Assembly (NCBI RefSeq): GCF_022682495.2
Contig: NW_026527265.1
Span: forward strand, 1 to 64,000
Direction: 5' to 3'
DNA length: 64,000 nucleotides
Source: Desmodus rotundus
Taxonomy: Eukaryota > Chordata > Mammalia > Chiroptera > Phyllostomidae
The position numbers and the translations under genes were made by a program. Under the pieces are notes generated by a model. It did not search any database, was not told the DNA's origin, and saw only the letters and a list, made by a program, of their open reading frames with translations. Below, piece by piece: positions 34,641 to 46,203 of this stretch. The number at the start of each line of letters is the position of its first letter. The stretch's first letter is position 1.

Positions 34641-36568
34641 CCTGATATGTCCGGGGTGGGGCCCGTTGCCCCGAGGGAGGCTTCTGGTGGGGCTGCCTGC
34701 CCTGAGCCTGCCGGGTCCCGCGTCTTGGCCCGAAACCGGCCAGCCGCGGCTCTGACAAAAGCCATCTCCTGGGGGCCTCCCCCCTGTCCTTCGCAGTTGG
34801 GCGGTCGGGACGGAGGGGTCTGCGCCTTTCCAGCCACTTAGCCCAGTGACCCGCAGCCCGGCCCCAGAGTTCCAAGCTCCACGGAGGCAGGGGGCCTCTT
34901 ATCACGGGAGGCAGGTGTCTCGCGGGGCTCAAGGGACGGCGTGGGCACTCTCCAGGCGAGAGAGGGTGCCCGTGCCCCGAGAGAGCCCCGGGGAGAGCCC
35001 GAGGCCTGGCCGCAGAGACTGCCATTGCCTCCCCGGGCTCCTACCATGGGGCCTGGCCCTGCTCGCCCGAGGCCCAGGTTCACCGCAGGTGAATGCCTTT
35101 TGCGGACGCCGAGGACAGGAGGCCGCCGATTCCCTCACAGAGGTGGGGCTTCGAGCTCTGGGGGACTGAGGTCGCAGCGGTCACACTCCATTTTTGGGTG
35201 GTTCCGCACAGACTGGAGGGTTGAAGCGGCTGGGTCCAAGTCTGCCGCCTTGTGGCAGGGTGGGGGCGTTGCAGGCGAAGCAAGGCTCTTAGCCTCCCAG
35301 GCGGGGCACAGGGCCAGACTCCCCACGGGAGAACCGGTCCGTGGACGAGGGTCCCGCCCGCCCGCCCGCCCGGACCCGCTCCACCTGGCGCGGAGCCGTG
35401 GCCGGCTCCTCTTCCCGGCCCCAGGTCCCTAGTTCTTCCCTGGCACTCTGCCTCGGCGGGGGTGGGAGAGCTGCTGGGAAGTGTGGTCCACGGGAAAACG
35501 CGCGGTCCTCTGGGTGGCAGTGAGGGCTTCCCTTAACTCTGACACCGGCCCAGGGACCCTGTGAACCTGGCCTGATATCTCAAGGGGTGGGGGGGCACGT
35601 TGCCCGGAGGGATGCTCTTGGGGTGGGGCCTGCTTGCGCCTGCGCGGCCCCGCCTCCTGGCCCGAAACCACCCAGCCGCGGCTCGGACAAAAGCCATCTC
35701 CTGGGGGCCTCCCCCCTGTTCTTCCATCCGTAAAGGGGGACCCCTTTACGGATGGAAGAACAGGGGGATCTTCGCAGTGGTGGGGACGGGACGGAGGGGT
35801 CTGCGGGTTTGCCGCCACGTAGGCCAGTTGCTCGCACCCCGGCCCCATGTGTCCCGGCTCCATGGAGGAGTTGGGCCGCTTATGGCGGGATGCAGGCGTC
35901 CTGCGGGGGTCAAGGGACGGCGTGGGCACTCCCCGGGCGAGAGAGGGCGCCTGGGACCCGAGAGAGCACCCGGGAAAATGCCCAGCCCTGGCCCCCATGG
36001 CTCCAGTGGCCTCCCCAGGCTCCTGCCGCGGGGCCTGGTCCCGCTCACCTGGGCCCAGGTTCTCCGCAGGTGAATGCCTTTTGCGGACACCAAGGACCAC
36101 AGGCCGCGGATCCCTTCACGGGGAGGGGGGGGTTCGAGCTCTGTGGGACCCAGGTCGCATCGCACACGGTCCCTTCTCGCAAAGTTCAGCCCAGACTTTA
36201 GAGAGTAGAAGCGTCTCGGTGCAAGTTTACCGCCTCGGGGCAGGGTGGGGCCGTTTGAGCCGAGAAAGACTCTTAGCCCCCCAGGCAGGTCTCAGGCCCA
36301 AGACCCCCCCGCGAGACCCGGTCCCTGGGCGTGGGTCCGGCCTGCCCGGGCCCCCCCCCCGCCCCCCGCCCCCCCCCCCGCCTGGCCCGGAACCGTGGCC
36401 GGCCCCTCTTCCCGGCCCCAGGTCCCTAGTTCTTCCCCGGCACTCTGCCTCCGGCGGGGTGGGAGACGGGCTGGCAAGTGTGGTCCACGGGAAAAGGATC
36501 GGACCTCTGGGTGGCGGGGAGAGCTTCCAGTTCCACGGGACACGACCCCAGGGACCCTGTGAAGCAGG
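34641..36568 (+). repeat. Unit U19
   Basis: Half B from 35571, palindrome 35712. C tract C10/C6/C11. Same length (1,928 bp) and tract as U16 and U25. Confidence 0.95.
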
Positions 36569-38481
36569 CCTGATATGTCCGGGGTGGGGCCCGTTGCCCC
36601 GAGGGAGGCTTCTGGTGGGGCTGCCTGCCCTGAGCCTGCCGGGTCCCGCGTCTTGGCCCGAAACCGGCCAGCCGCGGCTCTGACAAAAGCCATCTCCTGG
36701 GGGCCTCCCCCCTGTCCTTCGCAGTTGGGCGGTCGGGACGGAGGGGTCTGCGCCTTTCCAGCCACTTAGCCCAGTGACCCGCAGCCCGGCCCCAGAGTTC
36801 CAAGCTCCACGGAGGCAGGGGGCCTCTTATCACGGGAGGCAGGTGTCTCGCGGGGCTCAAGGGACGGCGTGGGCACTCTCCAGGCGAGAGAGGGTGCCCG
36901 TGCCCCGAGAGAGCCCCGGGGAGAGCCCGAGGCCTGGCCGCAGAGACTGCCATTGCCTCCCCGGGCTCCTACCATGGGGCCTGGCCCTGCTCGCCCGAGG
37001 CCCAGGTTCACCGCCGTTGAATGCCTTTTGCGGACGCCGAGGACAGGAGGCCGCCGATTCCCTCACAGAGGTGGGGCTTCGAGCTCTGGGGGACTGAGGT
37101 CGCAGCGGTCACACTCCATTTTTGGGTGGTTCCGCACAGACTGGAGGGTTGAAGCGGCTGGGTCCAAGTCTGCCGCCTTGTGGCAGGGTGGGGGCATTGC
37201 AGGCGAAGCAAGGCTCTTAGCCTCCCAGGCGGGGCACAGGGCCAGACTCCCCACGGGAGAACCGGTCCGTGGACGAGGGTCCCGCCCGCCCGCCCGCCCG
37301 GACCCGCTCCACCTGGCGCGGAGCCTTGGCCGGCTCCTCTTCCCGGCCCCAGGTCCCTAGTTCTTCCCTGGCACTCTCCCTCGGCGGGGGTGGGAGAGCT
37401 GCTGGGAAGTGTGGTCCACGGGAAAACGCGCGGTCCTCTGGGTGGCAGTGAGGGCTTCCCTTAACTCTGACACCGGCCCAGGGACCCTGTGAACCTGGCC
37501 TGATATCTCAAGGGGTGGGGGGGCACGTTGCCCGGAGGGATGCTCTTGGGGTGGGGCCTGCTTGCGTCTGCGCGGCCCCGCCTCCTGGCCCGAAACCACC
37601 CAGCCGCGGCTCGGACAAAAGCCATCTCCTGGGGGCCTCCCCCCTGTTCTTCCATCCGTAAAGGGGGACCCCTTTACGGATGGAAGAACAGGGGGATCTT
37701 CGCAGTGGTGGGGACGGGACGGAGGGGTCTGCGGGTTTGCCGCCACGTAGGCCAGTTGCTCGCACCCCGGCCCCATGTGTCCCGGCTCCATGGAGGAGTT
37801 GGGCCGCTTATGGCGGGATGCAGGCGTCCTGCGGGGGTCAAGGGACGGCGTGGGCACTCCCCGGGCGAGAGAGGGCGCCTGGGACCCGAGAGAGCACCCG
37901 GGAAAATGCCCAGCCCTGGCCCCCATGGCTCCAGTGGCCTCCCCAGGCTCCTGCCGCGGGGCCTGGTCCCGCTCACCTGGGCCCAGGTTCTCCGCAGGTG
38001 AATGCCTTTTGCGGACACCAAGGACCACAGGCCGCGGATCCCTTCACGGGGAGGGGGGGGGTTCGAGCTCTGTGGGACCCAGGTCGCATCGCACACGGTC
38101 CCTTCTCGCAAAGTTCAGCCCAGACTTTAGAGAGTAGAAGTGTCTCGGTGCAAGTTTACCGCCTCGGGGCAGGGTGGGGCCGTTTGAGCCGAGAAAGACT
38201 CTTAGCCCCCCAGGCAGGTCTCAGGCCCAAGACCCCCCAGGGAGACCCGGTCCCTGGGCCCGGGTCCAGCCTACCCGGGGCCTCCCCCCCCCACCTGGCC
38301 CGGAAACATGGCCGGCCCCTCTTCCCGGCCCCAGGTCCCTAGTTCTTCCCCGGCACTCTGCCTCCGGCGGGGTGGGAGACGGGCTGGCAAGTGTGGTCCA
38401 CGGGAAAAGGATCGGACCTCTGGGTGGCGGGGAGAGCTTCCAGTTCCACGGGACACGACCCCAGGGACCCTGTGAAGCAGG
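36569..38481 (+). repeat. Unit U20 (short allele, S2; starts hexamer 3)
   Basis: 1,913 bp. Half B from 37499 is 983 bp, palindrome 37640, short-allele segment 38231-38310. CCGCCGTTGAA, CTTGCGTCTGCG and GTGTCTCGG markers are all present; 9-G run. I saw no difference from U26. Confidence 0.95.
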
Positions 38482-40410
38482 CCTGATATGTCCGGGGTGG
38501 GGCCCGTTGCCCCGAGGGAGGCTTCTGGTGGGGCTGCCTGCCCTGAGCCTGCCGGGTCCCGCGTCTTGGCCCGAAACCGGCCAGCCGCGGCTCTGACAAA
38601 AGCCATCTCCTGGGGGCCTCCCCCCTGTCCTTCGCAGTTGGGCGGTCGGGACGGAGGGGTCTGCGCCTTTCCAGCCACTTAGCCCAGTGACCCGCAGCCC
38701 GGCCCCAGAGTTCCAAGCTCCACGGAGGCAGGGGGCCTCTTATCACGGGAGGCAGGTGTCTCGCGGGGCTCAAGGGACGGCGTGGGCACTCTCCAGGCGA
38801 GAGAGGGTGCCCGTGCCCCGAGAGAGCCCCGGGGAGAGCCCGAGGCCTGGCCGCAGAGACTGCCATTGCCTCCCCGGGCTCCTACCATGGGGCCTGGCCC
38901 TGCTCGCCCGAGGCCCAGGTTCACCGCAGGTGAATGCCTTTTGCGGACGCCGAGGACAGGAGGCCGCCGATTCCCTCACAGAGGTGGGGCTTCGAGCTCT
39001 GGGGGACTGAGGTCGCAGCGGTCACACTCCATTTTTGGGTGGTTCCGCACAGACTGGAGGGTTGAAGCGGCTGGGTCCAAGTCTGCCGCCTTGTGGCAGG
39101 GTGGGGGCGTTGCAGGCGAAGCAAGGCTCTTAGCCTCCCAGGCGGGGCACAGGGCCAGACTCCCCACGGGAGAACCGGTCCGTGGACGAGGGTCCCGCCC
39201 GCCCGCCCGCCCGGACCCACTCCACCTGGCGCGGAGCCGTGGCCGGCTCCTCTTCCCGGGCCCAGGTCCCTAGTTCTTCCCTGGCACTCTGCCTCGGCGG
39301 GGGTGGGAGAGCTGCTGGGAAGTGTGGTCCACGGGAAAACGCGCGGTCCTCTGGGTGGCAGTGAGGGCTTCCCTTAACTCTGACACCGGCCCAGGGACCC
39401 TGTGAACCTGGCCTGATATCTCAAGGGGTGGGGGGGCACGTTGCCCGGAGGGATGCTCTTGGGGTGGGGCCTGCTTGCGCCTGCGCGGCCCCGCCTCCTG
39501 GCCCGAAACCACCCAGCCGCGGCTCGGACAAAAGCCATCTCCTGGGGGCCTCCCCCCTGTTCTTCCATCCGTAAAGGGGGACCCCTTTACGGATGGAAGA
39601 ACAGGGGGATCTTCGCAGTGGTGGGGACGGGACGGAGGGGTCTGCGGGTTTGCCGCCACGTAGGCCAGTTGCTCGCACCCCGGCCCCATGTGTCCCGGCT
39701 CCATGGAGGAGTTGGGCCGCTTATGGCGGGATGCAGGCGTCCTGCGGGGGTCAAGGGACGGCGTGGGCACTCCCCGGGCGAGAGAGGGCGCCTGGGACCC
39801 GAGAGAGCACCCGGGAAAATGCCCAGCCCTGGCCCCCATGGCTCCAGTGGCCTCCCCAGGCTCCTGCCGCGGGGCCTGGTCCCGCTCACCTGGGCCCAGG
39901 TTCTCCGCAGGTGAATGCCTTTTGCGGACACCAAGGACCACAGGCCGCGGATCCCTTCACGGGGAGGGGGGGGTTCGAGCTCTGTGGGACCCAGGTCGCA
40001 TCGCACACGGTCCCTTCTCGCAAAGTTCAGCCCAGACTTTAGAGAGTAGAAGCGTCTCGGTGCAAGTTTACCGCCTCGGGGCAGGGTGGGGCCGTTTGAG
40101 CCGAGAAAGACTCTTAGCCCCCCAGGCAGGTCTCAGGCCCAAGACCCCCCCGCGAGACCCGGTCCCTGGGCGTGGGTCCGGCCTGCCCGGGCCCCCCCCC
40201 CGCCCCCCGCCCCCCCCCCCCGCCTGGCCCGGAACCGTGGCCGGCCCCTCTTCCCGGCCCCAGGTCCCTAGTTCTTCCCCGGCACTCTGCCTCCGGCGGG
40301 GTGGGAGACGGGCTGGCAAGTGTGGTCCACGGGAAAAGGATCGGACCTCTGGGTGGCGGGGAGAGCTTCCAGTTCCACGGGACACGACCCCAGGGACCCT
40401 GTGAAGCAGG
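38482..40410 (+). repeat. Unit U21
   Basis: Half B from 39412, palindrome 39553. C tract C10/C6/C12. GGGCCCAGG variant. A at 39219 (GGACCCACTCC), shared only with U27 at 50782. Confidence 0.95.
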
Positions 40411-42339
40411 CCTGATATGTCCGGGGTGGGGCCCGTTGCCCCGAGGGAGGCTTCTGGTGGGGCTGCCTGCCCTGAGCCTGCCGGGTCCCGCGTCTTGGCC
40501 CGAAACCGGCCAGCCGCGGCTCTGACAAAAGCCATCTCCTGGGGGCCTCCCCCCTGTCCTTCGCAGTTGGGCGGTCGGGACGGAGGGGTCTGCGCCTATC
40601 CAGCCACTTAGCCCAGTGACCCGCAGCCCGGCCCCAGAGTTCCAAGCTCCACGGAGGCAGGGGGCCTCTTATCACGGGAGGCAGGTGTCTCGCGGGGCTC
40701 AAGGGACGGCGTGGGCACTCTCCAGGCGAGAGAGGGTGCCCGTGCCCCGAGAGAGCCCCGGGGAGAGCCCGAGGCCTGGCCGCAGAGACTGCCATTGCCT
40801 CCCCGGGCTCCTACCATGGGGCCTGGCCCTGCTCGCCCGAGGCCCAGGTTCACCGCAGGTGAATGCCTTTTGCGGACGCCGAGGACAGGAGGCCGCCGAT
40901 TCCCTCACAGAGGTGGGGCTGGGGGACTGAGGTCGCAGCGGTCACACTCCATTTTTGGGTGGTTCCGCACAGACTGGAGGGTTGAAGCGGCTGGGTCCAA
41001 GTCTGCCGCCTTGTGGCAGGGGTGGGGGCGTTGCAGGCGAAGCAAGGCTCTTAGCCTCCCAGGCGGGGCACAGGGCCAGACTCCCCACGGGAGAACCGGT
41101 CCGTGGACGAGGGTCCCGCCCGCCCGCCCGCCCGGACCCGCTCCACCTGGCGCGGAGCCGTGGCCGGCTCCTCTTCCCGGGCCCAGGTCCCTAGTTCTTC
41201 CCTGGCACTCTGCCTCGGCGGGGGTGGGAGAGCTGCTGGGAAGTGTGGTCCACGGGAAAACGCGGCGGTCCTCTGGGTGGCAGTGAGGGCTTCCCTTAAC
41301 TCTGACACCGGCCCAGGGACCCTGTGAACCTGGCCTGATATCTCAAGGGGTGGGGGGGCACGTTGCCCGGAGGGATGCTCTTGGGGTGGGGCCTGCTTGC
41401 GCCTGCGCGGGCCCCGCCTCCTGGCCCGAAACCACCCAGCCGCGGCTCGGACAAAAGCCATCTCCTGGGGGCCTCCCCCCTGTTCTTCCATCCGTAAAGG
41501 GGGACCCCTTTACGGATGGAAGAACAGGGGGATCTTCGCAGTGGTGGGGACGGGACGGAGGGGGTCTGCGGGTTTGCCGCCACGTAGGCCAGTTGCTCGC
41601 ACCCCGGCCCCATGTGTCCCGGCTCCATGGAGGAGTTGGGCCGCTTATGGCGGGATGCAGGCGTCCTGCGGGGGTCAAGGGACGGCGTGGGCACTCCCCG
41701 GGCGAGAGAGGGCGCCTGGGACCCGAGAGAGCACCCGGGAAAATGCCCAGCCCTGGCCCCCATGGCTCCAGTGGCCTCCCCAGGCTCCTGCCGCGGGGGC
41801 CTGGTCCCGCTCACCTGGGCCCAGGTTCTCCGCAGGTGAATGCCTTTTGCGGACACCAAGGACCACAGGCCGCGGATCCCTTCACGGGGAGGGGGGGGGT
41901 TCGAGCTCTGTGGGACCCAGGTCGCATCGCACACGGTCCCTTCTCGCAAAGTTCAGCCCAGACTTTAGAGAGTAGAAGCGTCTCGGTGCAAGTTTACCGC
42001 CTCGGGGCAGGGTGGGGCCGTTTGAGCCGAGAAAGACTCTTAGCCCCCCAGGCAGGTCTCAGGCCCAAGACCCCCCCGCGAGACCCGGTCCCTGGGCGTG
42101 GGTCCGGCCTGCCCGGGCCCCCCCCCCCGGCCCCCCCGCCCCCCCCCCCCGCCTGGCCCGGAACCGTGGCCGGCCCCTCTTCCCGGCCCCAGGTCCCTAG
42201 TTCTTCCCCGGCACTCTGCCTCCGGCGGGGTGGGAGACGGGCTGGCAAGTGTGGTCCACGGGAAAAGGATCGGACCTCTGGGTGGCGGGGAGAGCTTCCA
42301 GTTCCACGGGACACGACCCCAGGGACCCTGTGAAGCAGG
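40411..42339 (+). repeat. Unit U22 (indel-rich copy)
   Basis: Half A 40411-41333 (923 bp), half B 41334-42339 (1,006 bp), palindrome 41476. A at 40598 is shared with U28 and U33. A 9-bp deletion lies at 40920/40921. Single G/C gains occur near 41020, 41265, 41411, 41561, 41797 and 41891, and the C tract reads C11-GG-C7-G-C12. Losses (-7) and gains (+7) between the halves cancel, so the unit is still 1,929 bp. Consensus error is a serious possibility. Confidence 0.94.
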
Positions 42340-44273
42340 CCTGATATGTCCGGGGTGGGGCCCGTTGCCCCGAGGGAGGCTTCTGGTGGGGCTGCCTGCC
42401 CTGAGCCTGCCGGGTCCCGCGTCTTGGCCCGAAACCGGCCAGCCGCGGCTCTGACAAAAGCCATCTCCTGGGGGCCTCCCCCCTGTCCTTCGCAGTTGGG
42501 CGGTCGGGACGGAGGGGTCTGCGCCTTTCCAGCCACTTAGCCCAGTGACCCGCAGCCCGGCCCCAGAGTTCCAAGCTCCACGGAGGCAGGGGGCCTCTTA
42601 TCACGGGAGGCAGGTGTCTCGCGGGGCTCAAGGGACGGCGTGGGCACTCTCCAGGCGAGAGAGGGTGCCCGTGCCCCGAGAGAGCCCCGGGGAGAGCCCG
42701 AGGCCTGGCCGCAGAGACTGCCATTGCCTCCCCGGGCTCCTACCATGGGGCCTGGCCCTGCTCGCCCGAGGCCCAGGTTCACCGCAGGTGAATGCCTTTT
42801 GCGGACGCCGAGGACAGGAGGCCGCCGATTCCCTCACAGAGGTGTGGCTTCGAGCTCTGGGGGACTGAGGTCGCAGCGGTCACACTCCATTTTTGGGTGG
42901 TTCCGCACAGACTGGAGGGTTGAAGCGGCTGGGTCCAAGTCTGCCGCCTTGTGGCAGGGTGGGGGCGTTGCAGGCGAAGCAAGGCTCTTAGCCTCCCAGG
43001 CGGGGCACAGGGCCAGACTCCCCACGGGAGAACCGGTCCGTGGACGAGGGTCCCGCCCGCCCGCCCGCCCGGACCCGCTCCACCTGGCGCGGAGCCGTGG
43101 CCGGCTCCTCTTCCCGGGCCCAGGTCCCTAGTTCTTCCCTGGCACTCTGCCTCGGCGGGGGTGGGAGAGCTGCTGGGAAGTGTGGTCCACGGGAAAACGC
43201 GCGGTCCTCTGGGTGGCAGTGAGGGCTTCCCTTAACTCTGACACCGGCCCAGGGACCCTGTGAACCTGGCCTGATATCTCAAGGGGTGGGGGGGCACGTT
43301 GCCCGGAGGGATGCTCTTGGGGTGGGGCCTGCTTGCGCCTGCGCGGCCCCGCCTCCTGGCCCGAAACCACCCAGCCGCGGCTCGGACAAAAGCCATCTCC
43401 TGGGGGCCTCCCCCCTGTTCTTCCATCCGTAAAGGGGGACCCCTTTACGGATGGAAGAACAGGGGGATCTTCGCAGTGGTGGGGACGGGACGGAGGGGTC
43501 TGCGGGTTTGCCGCCACGTAGGCCAGTTGCTCGCACCCCGGCCCCATGTGTCCCGGCTCCATGGAGGAGTTGGGCCGCTTATGGCGGGATGCAGGCGTCC
43601 TGCGGGGGTCAAGGGACGGCGTGGGCACTCCCCGGGCGAGAGAGGGCGCCTGGGACCCGAGAGAGCACCCGGGAAAATGCCCAGCCCTGGCCCCCATGGC
43701 TCCAGTGGCCTCCCCAGGCTCCTGCCGCGGGGCCTGGTCCCGCTCACCTGGGCCCAGGTTCTCCGCAGGTGAATGCCTTTTGCGGACACCAAGGACCACA
43801 GGCCGCGGATCCCTTCACGGGGAGGGGGGGGTTCGAGCTCTGTGGGACCCAGGTCGCATCGCACACGGTCCCTTCTCGCAAAGTTCAGCCCAGACTTTAG
43901 AGAGTAGAAGCGTCTCGGTGCAAGTTTACCGCCTCGGGGCAGGGTGGGGCCGTTTGAGCCGAGAAAGACTCTTAGCCCCCCAGGCAGGTCTCAGGCCCAA
44001 GACCCCCCCGCGAGACCCGGTCCCTGGGCGTGGGTCCGGCCTGCCCGGGCCCCCCCCCCCGCCCCCCGCCCCCCCCCCCCCCCCGCCTGGCCCGGAACCG
44101 TGGCCGGCCCCTCTTCCCGGCCCCAGGTCCCTAGTTCTTCCCCGGCACTCTGCCTCCGGCGGGGTGGGAGACGGGCTGGCAAGTGTGGTCCACGGGAAAA
44201 GGATCGGACCTCTGGGTGGCGGGGAGAGCTTCCAGTTCCACGGGACACGACCCCAGGGACCCTGTGAAGCAGG
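42340..44273 (+). repeat. Unit U23
   Basis: 1,934 bp. Half B from 43270, palindrome 43411. C tract C11/C6/C16. T at 42845 (GAGGTGTGGC) and GGGCCCAGG variant. The half A matches U29, but half B differs from U29 in the C tract and the 8-G versus 9-G run. Confidence 0.95.
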
Positions 44274-46203
44274 CCTGATATGTCCGGGGTGGGGCCCGTT
44301 GCCCCGAGGGAGGCTTCTGGTGGGGCTGCCTGCCCTGAGCCTGCCGGGTCCCGCGTCTTGGCCCGAAACCGGCCAGCCGCGGCTCTGACAAAAGCCATCT
44401 CCTGGGGGCCTCCCCCCTGTCCTTCGCAGTTGGGCGGTCGGGACGGAGGGGTCTGCGCCTTTCCAGCCACTTAGCCCAGTGACCCGCAGCCCGGCCCCAG
44501 AGTTCCAAGCTCCACGGAGGCAGGGGGCCTCTTATCACGGGAGGCAGGTGTCTCGCGGGGCTCAAGGGACGGCGTGGGCACTCTCCAGGCGAGAGAGGGT
44601 GCCCGTGCCCCGAGAGAGCCCTGGGGAGAGCCCGAGGCCTGGCCGCAGAGACTGCCATTGCCTCCCCGGGCTCCTACCATGGGGCCTGGCCCTGCTCGCC
44701 CGAGGCCCAGGTTCACCGCAGGTGAATGCCTTTTGCGGACGCCGAGGACAGGAGGCCGCCGATTCCCTCACAGAGGTGGGGCTTCGAGCTCTGGGGGACT
44801 GAGGTCGCAGCGGTCACACTCCATTTTTGGGTGGTTCCGCACAGACTGGAGGGTTGAAGCGGCTGGGTCCAAGTCTGCCGCCTTGTGGCAGGGTGGGGGC
44901 GTTGCAGGCGAAGCAAGGCTCTTAGCCTCCCAGGCGGGGCACAGGGCCAGACTCCCCACGGGAGAACCGGTCCGTGGACGAGGGTCCCGCCCGCCCGCCC
45001 GCCCGGACCCGCTCCACCTGGCGCGGAGCCGTGGCCGGCTCCTCTTCCCGGCCCCAGGTCCCTAGTTCTTCCCTGGCACTCTGCCTCGGCGGGGGTGGGA
45101 GAGCTGCTGGGAAGTGTGGTCCACGGGAAAACGCGCGGTCCTCTGGGTGGCAGTGAGGGCTTCCCTTAACTCTGACACCGGCCCAGGGACCCTGTGAACC
45201 TGGCCTGATATCTCAAGGGGTGGGGGGGCACGTTGCCCGGAGGGATGCTCTTGGGGTGGGGCCTGCTTGCGCCTGCGCGGCCCCGCCTCCTGGCCCGAAA
45301 CCACCCAGCCGCGGCTCGGACAAAAGCCATCTCCTGGGGGCCTCCCCCCTGTTCTTCCATCCGTAAAGGGGGACCCCTTTACGGATGGAAGAACAGGGGG
45401 ATCTTCGCAGTGGTGGGGACGGGACGGAGGGGTCTGCGGGTTTGCCGCCACGTAGGCCAGTTGCTCGCACCCCGGCCCCATGTGTCCCGGCTCCATGGAG
45501 GAGTTGGGCCGCTTATGGCGGGATGCAGGCGTCCTGCGGGGGTCAAGGGACGGCGTGGGCACTCCCCGGGCGAGAGAGGGCGCCTGGGACCCGAGAGAGC
45601 ACCCGGGAAAATGCCCAGCCCTGGCCCCCATGGCTCCAGTGGCCTCCCCAGGCTCCTGCCGCGGGGCCTGGTCCCGCTCACCTGGGCCCAGGTTCTCCGC
45701 AGGTGAATGCCTTTTGCGGACACCAAGGACCACAGGCCGCGGATCCCTTCACGGGGAGGGGGGGGTTCGAGCTCTGTGGGACCCAGGTCGCATCGCACAC
45801 GGTCCCTTCTCGCAAAGTTCAGCCCAGACTTTAGAGAGTAGAAGCGTCTCGGTGCAAGTTTACCGCCTCGGGGCAGGGTGGGGCCGTTTGAGCCGAGAAA
45901 GACTCTTAGCCCCCCAGGCAGGTCTCAGGCCCAAGACCCCCCCGCGAGACCCGGTCCCTGGGCGTGGGTCCGGCCTGCCCGGGCCCCCCTCCCGCCCCCC
46001 GCCCCCCCCCCCCCGCCTGGCCCGGAACCGTGGCCGGCCCCTCTTCCCGGCCCCAGGTCCCTAGTTCTTCCCCGGCACTCTGCCTCCGGCGGGGTGGGAG
46101 ACGGGCTGGCAAGTGTGGTCCACGGGAAAAGGATCGGACCTCTGGGTGGCGGGGAGAGCTTCCAGTTCCACGGGACACGACCCCAGGGACCCTGTGAAGC
46201 AGG
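44274..46203 (+). repeat. Unit U24
   Basis: Half B from 45204, palindrome 45345. C tract C6-T-C3/C6/C13 (T at 45990). T at 44622. Counterpart of U18. Confidence 0.95.

Larger units (their letters stand above)
25008..36568 (+). repeat. Hexamer-of-dimers copy 2 (U14-U19), mosaic
   Basis: 11,561 bp. It starts with a short-allele unit in register with the other copies, but its positions 2-4 lack the GGGCCCAGG marker. U16-U17 resemble U19-U20, three units downstream, suggesting an internal exchange or conversion. Confidence 0.7.
32711..44273 (+). repeat. Six-unit block, upstream copy of a recent duplication
   Basis: Private markers at 33059, 34427, 39219, 40598 and 42845 all have partners 11,563 bp downstream (44622, 45990, 50782, 52161, 54408). 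U18-U22 and half A of U23 pair one-to-one with U24-U28 and half A of U29; the match fails in half B of U23/U29. The true left edge may lie within U17. Confidence 0.85.
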
